This document shows, in pieces, positions 1 through 11,100 of a DNA stretch of 64,000 bases. Position numbers and translations under genes: made by a program. The notes beneath the pieces are model-generated. The model did not search any database. It saw only the letters and a list, made by a program, of their open reading frames with translations, and was not told where the DNA came from. Within the stretch, counting starts at the first letter, position 1; each line of letters begins with the position of its first letter. Source of the stretch: Acanthosepion lycidas (taxonomy: Eukaryota; Mollusca; Cephalopoda; Sepiida; Sepiidae); the NCBI GenBank assembly GCA_963932145.1, contig OZ010587.1, positions 109,873,329-109,937,328 on the forward strand, read 5' to 3'.

Positions 1-1142
1 GAAATCTTCAACTTAAATTGTCACAGACATAATGTGCAGTAAATTGCAAGAAACCTTTTTCTAGAACGAAAAAGGTGGGAAATCATCTGCATTTGATATC
101 GGAGAGGAAAATAGCTTTGACATGAAATTGGAATGTTTTATGGTTTTGAAATTGAACTGAAAATTTCCTTTTTCTGATTTGAACTCTGCCTATTTTTTTT
201 TTTTTTCTTTTTTTTTTACTTCACAAGAAAAAAAAACTTAAGCAGTAAAAAGAATTTGTCTGTTCAGTTGTGACAATCATTTTATTCATGAATTTATTTT
301 CTATTGTTCAATTCACTTTAATTGGAAGGAATAAAATCTTTCTAAAAATAATTTGAAGAAAATCAGGATAATGGTTATCTAAAAAGAACTGAAAATTTAG
401 GCAAAAAGAAATGTAAAGTCATGACTTTTCGGCTTTTTATCTTGTCAAATTTGAGAAATATAGCCATGGTAGCAAGAGGCTTGTGAGAAATTGGAACAGT
501 CTTTCTTGAATAGAAAGCTTCTTTACTGATATCAAATGAGTTTTTTAACTCTGACCTAAGCAGGTCAGGTGGCTAAATTTTAAAATTAATCATTTTGGTC
601 TTTTTTTCTTTTCTTTTTTTCTTTAACTCAAATGGTCTCTAAAGTGTAAATGTTGGCCTAGTTACAACTGAGTGTGAATTGTTGACCTGTCAAAATGTCA
701 CACAGGAATCTGAATTAAATTGTTAGTCAGGAATTTGAGTTTAGCCATTGTGTTTTGTGAGTGTAATATATATATATATATATATATAATTCAATCTTGT
801 TATTGAATGATTATTCTGGGCTGTGGAATTACAAAAATGTTATCAAAATGCAGATTGAAGTCCGAGGTTGTGTTGTAATTGTTTTTAATTTTTTTTCAAG
901 TAGGAACAAAAAGGTGTCAGTAGAGAACAGTGTCGATAAGAGTGAGGGGGTTTACTTAAGCTAAGATGAAAACTTTTCAAAGAAATCATTTGAGAAGCAG
1001 TCTATCAGCATGTAAAAACTGAGATCCTTACTGAGATGATATGACCATATTAACACACAACACCCTAATCTCTCTCTGTCTCTTCCTGCACTTCTCCATC
1101 AAACCTTTTTAAAGAAGTTGATCTGGAATTTAAGTGACAAAT

Positions 1143-1143
<1 letters not shown>

Positions 1144-1211
<68 letters not shown>
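1144..1211. repeat. Compound microsatellite (CT)n(AT)n
   Basis: Perfect CT dinucleotides run to about 1166 and switch directly into perfect AT dinucleotides to 1211. Confidence 0.97.
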
Positions 1212-1212
<1 letters not shown>

Positions 1213-1947
1213 CAACAAAAACTCTAGTTGTTGTACTTGTGGTTCAGATCCATGAAACAAAAATCATGCCACCAACACTCTGACATTGATACAGAAGCCA
1301 CTCGTTATGACGAAGGGGGAGGGGGGATGATATATTTGGCTTCTTGAAATGATTTTCTGCTTTTACTATTTTAAGGAAAACAAACTTATTTTTTAGCAAT
1401 TCTAATAGCCCTAAACTCATAGCTATAGTATTTGAAATGTATCCTTGGACAGATTTATTGCTTTCTTAATTGAAAGGATCAGCACTAAGCTGTAATCAAT
1501 TTTTTTTTTAGCTGCTTCTGATAATTCTGTAAGTGTTTGCTTATGAAATGTGAACAAAATTTGATAACTTAGCAATCAGCTATTAACTTTCTTATTTGCT
1601 CTTTGTTAGTGGTGGATATTATTAGAACAGAAACACTAAGTCCTCTTTTTCTTATTGCAACTGATTTATTGCTTAGTATTTGCACAAGTCTTGATGGAAT
1701 GTGGCTTGTCACCCATAGCATTTGTCATTGCTGCTGAAGTATCATTATTTACCAAGTATACTCAGTGACTGCTTAGTTTCTGTAAATTTTCAGAATGGAA
1801 TTCAATTATGTGCCTGTTTTGTATACATTTTCATTACAGATGCTATTTTGCCATTATTACCATTTGTAAAACAAAATATTTGTGAGATTGTTGAATCTCT
1901 ACTACCAGCATAATAAAATAGAGGGGGCATTACTTTCAAAATTACTC

Positions 1948-1980
<33 letters not shown>

Positions 1981-2606
1981 ACACTTCACAGGAGAATGCT
2001 GAAAAAATCTATCACTTCCCAAACTTTGACCAAACATAAACAGAAGTACCCAGCTTTGCCTGGACTTGTAAATATTGAAAAGTAATCCAATCACGTAATT
2101 TCATTGTACTTGAACGTCTCCATTAAAACAGTTGATACAATCTTCAATTACTTTGGAAATGCTGATTCTATTAGAAATGTTGTTCCCTAGCAATTGACAA
2201 AAAAAGGTTTTAACCTTGAATGAAAATTGATAGAACCATAACTGATGTTACATGCCAACAATAAAATGTTGTCTGATCATCTCCCCCCCGCCCCCCCCTT
2301 ACTATTTTGAAAAACTACTTTTTGAATCTTGCCATGATTCTTGAAAACGTTTTTATTTTTCTTCTATGGGACAAAAATATTACCTTTTAATATTTGTATC
2401 TTTTTTTTTTGTTTTGTAGAAGTTGTCATAATTAAAATAAGTAAAAATTCTGTAGAATTTGGAAAAGAAAAAATCTCAGCTGCAGTTCCTATGACTTTGG
2501 CTTTCAGTGGATCTGCTTTTCAGTCAAATTTCAAGAGGTGCAAAATTTGCTTACAATTTGGAATATTTGTGCATTCACTGTGCACATGTCTGTTGTGTAA
2601 AAGTGA

Positions 2607-2644
<38 letters not shown>

Positions 2645-3299
2645 TGATTTTGGAACAGCTTTTAGCCAATGATCAGAATCTGTCAAATTATTTGGTGATT
2701 GCTTGTACTGCATACAATTCATGTTGTCGGATGGTAAGATGTGGGGGCTCACATTAGTACTCAAATCATATTACAATGAAATAACCTAAAATATATAAAA
2801 TCTTATCCAGGTGTGATTACTAATTCTAAATAGTCTATTTTATTGACATAATGTAAAATTTGCTTTGTAGCATTGAGTCTAATTTAAATTGACATTGTCC
2901 ATTAGTACATAAGAAAAAAAAGCTATTTGACCTTTGGACTCCAATTTTTAGAGCCACATGACATTGTAGAAGTTTACCAAATTTGCTAGACCAATAAAAT
3001 GTAGAAAATAAAAAAAATGGATCTCTCCTAAAAATTTACTAAATAAATAATGGTATAATTACAAAACCTTGAAGTAAGACCTGAAATCAATCCTTTGATG
3101 ATCAAAATATCAAGTATTTTTTTTCCCCTTTCTCTGTGTGTGTGAGTGATGACAAGCCCCTCCTTTTTTAATGTGAAATTTTGATAGGTAAAATGCTTTA
3201 CATTGAAAGCATGTATGTCTCAGTAGTAGTAATACAAAGTTAAAAATTGTCTGGTGATAATGTAGGTACCTTCATGAGATCACTAAAAACAGAGCATAG

Positions 3300-4830
3300 T
3301 AGGATGAGCCAAACTTGACGAAAACAAAATTTTATCATCTAAATGTTTATGTTGTTATTAAGAGGAAAGATCAAAGTATTTTGGGGGTATTTTTTTTACA
3401 TTTTTTAATCAATCCTAGCACGTCCGTTTTTTTTTTTTTTTGTTTTTTTTGAGTCAGCAAAATTGACCAATTTTTTCCATTTTATAAAAAAAACTGGAAA
3501 TCTCACTTTGAAATTCTTTTAAATATCAATTATCATTTTTTCAAAACTTATTTTAAGAAAATCAGAAATTATGTTTATTTAAAATATTTTAAACAAAGCT
3601 TAACTTAGCTTCTGTGTTGAAAACATGTAATTTGAAAATGAAACACAACAGGTCCTTAACTTTTGCATCACTTGACAGGTGATGAATGATAGATTCTGTG
3701 AGGCTAATTTGTTCTATGGAAGAAGAAAAGTGAAAAAAATTTACATTTAAGTGAACAAATTATTTACTTCGTTATTTTTAAGGAAAACTTTCAGCGCTCT
3801 TTTTTTTTTTTTTTTTTTTTTTACTTAGCTTTCACCTTTACGTTTATGATGCTTTATGGAAAATATATTATAAAGAAATTAGAATAAGACTGTTAAGAGT
3901 GAGATTAAATTTCATAAGAAAGGTATCTAATTAATTTATAGGTACCTTTCTTAGGAAATTTTATCAGAAGTGTACATAAAATACTATAATTTTATGTACA
4001 TTTATTACATTTTACTGTGTTATTTGTATTTCCATTCATTTTATTATTAATTTTGATATTTCATTTATGGAAAAATGTCATAACTGAGATTAATATAAAA
4101 ACAAGATCATATAAATTTCATAAGATGATACTGATACTTGTAGGTACCCTTCTCAGTTGAAATTGAAAAATCAAATTAACTTCTCCACACGTGTTTCGCA
4201 AAAATAAATCTATATCTCAAAAGGACATTTCTGAAACTGAATGTGGCTTTTAACTAATTTTATATTTTAACAAATTAAATGTAAAAATCTATTATAATTA
4301 AAGAAATAACAAATAATTGTATTAAAAATTCAGTATTTAAGTTAAATACTAGACAGAAACTCAATCCACATGACGTTTTTTTTTATTGCACGCATGATAC
4401 TTCTGGTCTTCTGTAGATTTGATTTACTGTGTTATTATTGACAAAAATTATATTTTTTTATATACTGTTGTTCGTTAGTTTGTAAAAAGCTTTGGAAATT
4501 ATAATCTGTAAATATATATCTACTTAATACTTAACATATGAAAAAAAAAAACATACTTATAATAAGTTCCATCATTTGTGAATAGTTTCTGAAAGTTTCA
4601 TTAAAATCCGACAATTATTTTTATTTTTGCAAGATTTTCCAAATTAATGTGTCGTACAGAAAAAAACGTGCTAAAATTTTGTTATTTTACTAGTTCTGGT
4701 GATACGAGAAACAAGGATTTTTCATTCAAAATTTAGAATGTTCTAAAAAGAAGGAAATATTTAAAAAAATAATTAAACTTTGATCTTTCCTCTCAATAAT
4801 AACATAAGCATTTGGACGCTAAAAGTATTA
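3300..4830. repeat. AT-rich fold-back repeat, dispersed family
   Basis: The minus-strand reading near 3340-3390 (actttgatctttcctc and following bases) recurs on the plus strand near 4775-4815, so the two ends are inverted. Parts recur near 43390-43680 (tttcattaaaatcc and the ttctcttaat segment). Inside is a perfect 12-bp hairpin at 3971-4000. No coding sequence was recognised. It could be a MITE or a decayed DNA transposon; its limits are approximate. Confidence 0.4.
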
Positions 4831-5020
4831 ATTTTTTTTAAATTTTTTATTTTTTACTTACCTGTAGCATTAATTTGTCTTCTGTAATTGTCTTGGACTT
4901 GTTGGTCTGGATGGTGGGGAATGTGATGCAATTAATGGGTAAAATAGAATTAAAAAATTGTTTTCTGATCGTCTGCTGTCAATATTTGACCTTTATTTTC
5001 AAAATGAATTTCCTTTTCAG

Positions 5021-5171
5021 CTCATCTAGGAAGGGTGACTGCCATTATTTTCTCGTTGAACTGTGAATGGGTTTTAAGCTGTGGGCGTGACAGATATTTC
5101 CAGTGGCACTGTTCTGAAACTGGTCGACGATTAGGGGGTTATCAGGCCACATCATGGTGCCTCTGTCTACA
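5021..5171 (+). CDS. WDFY2: WDFY2 first visible exon (WD blade)
   Basis: The exon follows a tttccttttcag acceptor. Its first two bases complete a codon begun in an exon outside the window, and the peptide starts [18 protein letters not shown]. It ends at a GTATCC donor in the middle of a Gln codon; the split CA/A restores LQFDEQSKY with the next exon. Choosing the GT two bases later would break the frame. Confidence 0.93.
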
Positions 5172-8100
5172 GTATCCTTTCATTATTTCTATCTATTTAG
5201 ACAACCATTGAATTCATTTTGAAACCAAGAACCAATTCTTATAAATTTTCTGAAAAGCTTTCTTTTGATAGCAAAAATGAGTTTTGCTGCCAGTCTTTAC
5301 CCATTTTTTTCCTCTCACAAAGATTAACTAAGAATTTGTGGTTCTTGTCCCACCTCTTTTTTTCTTGCCTCTTAGAAAGAAAAAAAAGTTACTGTGCTAT
5401 ATTAATTTCTCTTTGATTGAAAGTATTTACCTGATGCTTCAGGTGCATACCTTAATGGAGATGACACTATTTGGACACTAATTATTGTTTTAATCCAATT
5501 GAAGTTGGCTTCAAAATTTCATTTCATATTTGTTCTCTGCAAGTACATTTAAATGCTTTTAAAACCTATCAAGTTGGTTTGCAAATTTTCCTATTTTTCC
5601 CTTAAGACCTGCATTATTTTTATTTCTTTAACTGTCTGTAGATTTGATGAACAATCCAAATATGCCTTTGTAGGAGATTACTCTGGTCACATATCAGTGT
5701 TGAAAGTAAAGAACAATTGTTTTGATCTGATTACCACTTTTAAAGGCCACTCTGGTAAGTACGTTCTTGGCAAACATTTATTTTATGAGAAACATTCAAC
5801 ATATTAAAATCTGAGATAAATATTTCAGCTTATTGAGAAATAATTTTTTGTAAACTGACCTTTATGCCTGCAAAAAAAAAAAAAATGTGAAAAGGACGGT
5901 TTTTCCACTGACACAGCAGCTATTATCTTAATTTCCTTCATTCCTCAGCAAATTTTGTTGTTTTAAAAAGTGATAATTAGAATTGTAATAAAACAAAAAT
6001 GATGAAAGTGAATTTATACTTTTTTTTTTTTTTTTTTTTTTCTTCAGAATTTACAAAATAATAAACACTACTTATTAGGTTGTTTATTTGCAAAAATAAT
6101 TTTATATTTACAACATTCTAAAAACTAATACAAAATTAATGCAAGATTTAACATTAACACCAATTTATAAAGAAATAAATATGAAAAAAAAAAATTTTTT
6201 AATTCATAAAAATTTACTAAATTATAAAAAGATATGTGAACAGACAATAAGGAAATCCTTATTTACCATTTTACAATGTTTTGCCAACCATTCCAATAAA
6301 TAATGCAAATAAATAATCTAATAGCGTTATTTTTTTAATAAATTCTCAAGAACAAAGAAAATGTATAAATTCACTTTCATGTTTCAGTTTTAGAATTTTA
6401 ATCATTGCTTTTTAAAAACATTACCAAAAAGTAGGGTAGTTAAAATAATAGTGGTGTCAATGGAAATACCATCTTTTTTTTTGGGAGGGGGGCTGGCACA
6501 AAGGTCCAAATTTGCCTAGATTATTTCATTATTTTTTAAAAAAATATTTCTGCAAAATGTATCAAATGGGCCAATATTTTTGTAATGTTCTTTAATTAGT
6601 ATGTCTATATTTCTGAGATGAGGTATTATGTACATTATTTGGACTATTGTCCTCATCTTTGTCGCCATATTTATTACGTTTCGGCTGTTGTATGCTCCAG
6701 CCTTCTTCAGGTGGTTGGAATGTTGAACTGAACCCTTTATTTCGTTCACTGGGGTAGACTGTTCTAGTTCCACATGCCATGTTTTAATGGATGTCAGTTA
6801 TCTCCTGTTAATTTCCTTCTGAAAGTTCTCCACTGCCTTAACTGGGTATTGAACTCACACTCTTTGAGGACACATGGCACAGTGGATAAAGGCATTAGTT
6901 AAATCCAGTGAAAGGACCCAAAGAGTGTGAGTTCAATACCCGGTTAAGGCAGTGGAGAACTTGGAGAGGGGAATTAACAGGAGATCCATTAAAAACATGG
7001 CACATGGAACTAGAATTGTCTACCCAAGTGAGTGAAATAAAGGGGTTCAGTTCGACATTCCAACCACCTGGAGAAGGCTCTTGAATTCTTCACAAATTCT
7101 GGCAAACCGCGACTAGTTTAGGAAATGTGTTAAATTCAAAAGGACAACTTTGCTGTGTGTGTCTAAAAATTGACCTGTTCATAATAGATTTTCTTTTCTT
7201 TTCAAGGTAGTGTACGTAGCTTGAGTTGGGATCCTAGTCGAAGTTTGTTATTTTCGGGAAGTTTTGACCAATCAATTATTGTGTGGGACATTGGAGGCAG
7301 GAGAGGAACAGCCTTTGAATTGCAAGGACATCAGTAAGTCCAAAACTTTTTGATACTTTCTTTCAATGGCTATCCACTAGACATTGACTTTTCCTAATCT
7401 GAAAAAATTAAGCCAAATAAATTTCTTAACTTATTTTTTTTTATAAAAAAATGTAATTTTCTTAATTTTGGTTTATAACAAAACTCTCAATGTTTTGAAG
7501 ATTTTTACCCACAAGTCTGTGTTTTTTTTTTTTTTTAAATCTGTATACCAAAGCCAAATGTGAATTTCCCATGAATATTTGACAATGGCTTGTTTCATGG
7601 TTCCTTCAACACCTTCATATTGAAGGTAAACTGACTATTGTCAAAGCCAAAATGGGTCTCCCCTCACCTCTAAGGAAACTTTTGATAAGCATTGTGGGTA
7701 GAAGTTCTGTCAGAATACAGCAGACAATTATTGCCAGGGCAAATCCTGCTTGAAAGGAAAGTGGGTCAGTTTGATTAATTGCAAAAGTGTAGTGTCCCAT
7801 TCTGGGCCTCTGCAGCAAAGACTGCACCTAAAAAAAACTGGCTGAAGATCTCCCCTTTGGGAGCCAGAGGAGGGAGAATTTCAAATCCTTCTTATTCTCT
7901 GGATCTTGTTCCATCTGATTACCATCTTGATGGTAATTAAAAATAAGGTTGAAACCTGCCTCTTCGACAAAAGCAGTATTATGACACTTGTGAAATGTTG
8001 GAAACAGATTGACAATGTAATCTATATTAATGAAACTTTTTTAAAATCCAAATACTTTTATAGATTGCTTAAAAATGGAAACTGAAAACGGTGTTGACAT

Positions 8101-11100
8101 CAGTGTCCCCATTTCTTATATAAACGTAAAGGTTTTCTTGTCTTTTCAGTGATAAAGTTCAGTGTTTGATTTACTCCCCAATTTCTAATCAGTGTTTGTC
8201 TGGAGGTGATGACTGCATGGTTGCATTTTGGAATATGGATGGGAAACGAGTAGAAGTGAGTATTGAAAAAAAAAAAAAAAAGATTTTTTTTTTCATTCTC
8301 TTTGTTGAATGGGAAGGAATTTTTGTGCTAAACAAAAACGAGTGTTGGTAATCAGTTGGTGGGATGGTTAGGAAAGGAGATGGGTGCTTCTTTATAAACC
8401 CTCTTTGGTAAACTTTGTGGGTTCTAGGAGAATCACCAGTTTTTATTTGATGCCTATAGTTGTATTGAACCTGATCGCTCGCATGATGAAAACCCAATTA
8501 GGAACCACAGAGGATGTAAGCAACTCACAGCCTTGTAATTGGGCAAAACAAATCTTGGTAAAAGAAATAACCTTTTCTGGGGTCACTTCCTGAAGTGGCT
8601 TCACAATGAATAGCACAGAATGGTATCTGTAGTGTTGGGACTCAAACTAATCCCTTTGGTGAGTGAGTAGGATGTAGAGAGTAAACAAGAATCCATGTTT
8701 TCCTCATTCCAGTTAAGGTTAAATAGTAGAGCAGTTGAAAAAAATTTACTAGAATGTGCTTAATAGTCAGGTGGTGGGGGACATGCTTTTCTGACAACCC
8801 CAAACTTAAAACCACCCTGTTCATTAATTTTGCAATTATTGACACTTGTAAATGATTTTCAGAAGCAAGTTTGAATATTGAAAAAAATTGCCTCCTTCCC
8901 TTCCCCAGTCGCACATTTGTCTTAAGCACCTAAAAATGCCCTTATTGAGCACTGATCCGGCCCTATCCCTGGATACGAAATAAAATGTTTCTTGGAGAGA
9001 GTACAATAAAAAGAATAGGAATTAAGGCGATAAATGACAATTGACATTGCATTTAAGTTTTTGAAGATTAAAGTTGACTGAGAAGCCAGAAGAATTTTAC
9101 AAGTGAGAAGTGTAAGAGAAGAAACTGTTAGCATAGAACTTACAGTTGCATCTAGCCATTTCAACTGTAAGATGATGAAACTTAGCTTCCAATCTAGTAC
9201 TGAGCTTAAATTCATAAAGTAGGGGTACAGAAGAGAAAAGCTCACCAGACCAGTTGCCATGGGTGTATTTATAGAAAAGGCACACGGAAGCTAGGTTATG
9301 GCAGTGGGAAAGTGACTGAAGCCGAGATGATGGGTCAGGGCATTCCTCTTTGTATTTTATCAAGAAACTCTAAATATTGCTGCCACATCTGGTCTGGTGC
9401 TATTTATTTAATGTACGGGTGAATTGGTAGACTTATGTGTAAGATAGATTCTGGACACAGTGAACCAACTTTCCTAGCAATTGATGCAATATATTTGTTC
9501 CATTTGTTAGCCTCTGGTGCAATATGACTCTCTTGGAGGTTAGCATCAGCCATACTGATAGAAGACAAAAAAGATTCTCTAATACTATGAAGGGTAGTTT
9601 AATTTTGGAGGTGTTAAAATTAACAAGCCATTTCTTGCCCCACTTATCAACAGATTGTAAGCCATTTTTGAGATTAGCTGCTAATTTGATCTTATCACCC
9701 CTGTCAGACTTAGAATTAAGACTAGAATAAATAGTTATCAGCATATATACTGAGTTAATAACTGATGACATTGTTTCTAATTTTCACTAATGGCTTTCTC
9801 AAAGTCCAAGCATAGAGCCATGCAAAACACCCACATTAATGCAAAAAGATCTAGAAGAGTGGCCATTCAAGATAACTTTGCAATTTGTCAAAACTGAATC
9901 AAATCAATTTTCTTCACAAGTTGAAATTATTGACATGTCAAACACCTTTTCAGATATCTAGAGCGTGAGCTTCACAATTCTTTACTAAAGCTTGACAGAC
10001 TATTTCAGCCATAGCAATTTATACATCAGTAATTGACCTTGAGAAGTGAAAGCCATATTGTTTATCTGAAAGAAGACTTTTTGTGGCGAGATGTTTAACC
10101 AATTCAGAGTTGAATAGAACATTTAGTAATTTGCCAAAAAAAGCAGTAGAAGGCTAATAGGCTGATGATTAGAAGGATCAGCAAGTTCACCTGATTTCTT
10201 AGACTGGAACTACAGAAGAGAAAGGAAAGCAAGAAGCATCAAGGCATTTATTGAAGAGTTTAGAGAGAACAGGAATCGATTCAGGAGCACATTTCTTAAG
10301 GACTATTGCAGGAATATCAAGTTCACACGCTTTGTCAGGATCCATTTTAGGGATGATAGCAGAAACCATGGACAAAGTTATCACTAAATAGAGACTGTTC
10401 TAAGTGGAAAGTCAGACAAAGATACTCCAGATGAGTTTAGAGTAGAATTGGAAGAGAATTTACAAGCAAAACATTCAGCTTTATCAGTGGAAAATAGCAC
10501 CTCAAATTGAGTGAAGAGAGGCGGGATAGTGGATTTACCCTTATTTAACACATTATTACAGAGCCACCAGTAGTCATGAGGATCAAATTTGTTAGACACT
10601 ATATGATACCTCGCTCTGTCAGTAAACAGACTTAACCTCATTGAGAACATGTTTACAATTATGAGTGCACACAGGCATCTGTTGTTATCAGATCTATGAT
10701 GTTGGTACAGCCAAAAAAGTGATTCTTGAGAGATATCGCAGCTGGAAAGCCAAGTGTGGGCCAAGGAGAAATGAGTAAAGATTAGCACAACTTTCCATGT
10801 AGATCTCTCTGTAACATTTAGACACACACACACTTTGCATTGAACAGATATTTTTGTGGAAAAGCTTTGATATTTGGTGATTAGGTAGAGAATGTGGTTG
10901 GAAATTGACTATAAAGCCAAGAAGGATTTGAAAGCAGACACAATTTTGGAATTGATTTAGAAGTCATTGTTTGAAAGAGATATGCTCTCAATATGGCTGT
11001 TACGATTGGAAACAAGATACAGAGACCATAATAACACTGCTGGATGGAAAATAAGTTTTCCACATTCTACATAGTCATCATTAATCATGCTATTTTGCCA

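Larger units (their letters stand above)
1..5020 (+). other. WDFY2 intron (5' part), AT-rich, no exon recognised
   Basis: The first visible exon at 5021 needs an upstream exon in phase 1, but nothing in this stretch encodes the expected N-terminal WD blades. It holds microsatellites (TA at 766-788; TG at 1950-1979; TA at 2612-2640), T homopolymers at 3430 and 3800, and an inverted AT-rich repeat at about 3300-4830. An open frame at 2341-2757 has no family features. Confidence 0.6.

Noticed and set aside
2341..2757. 138-codon plus-strand frame
   Set aside because: It includes a TA microsatellite, has no domain, no splice support and lies in an intron.
4870..4941. Possible extra WDFY2 exon (acceptor ctgtag, donor GTAAAA, phase compatible with 5021; one frame reads VGLDGG, like the family's VGLDNG)
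   Set aside because: The VGLDGG frame has a stop and does not match the splice phase. The open frame lacks the roughly 17 residues expected before HLGRVT. Coincidence, or at most a relic.
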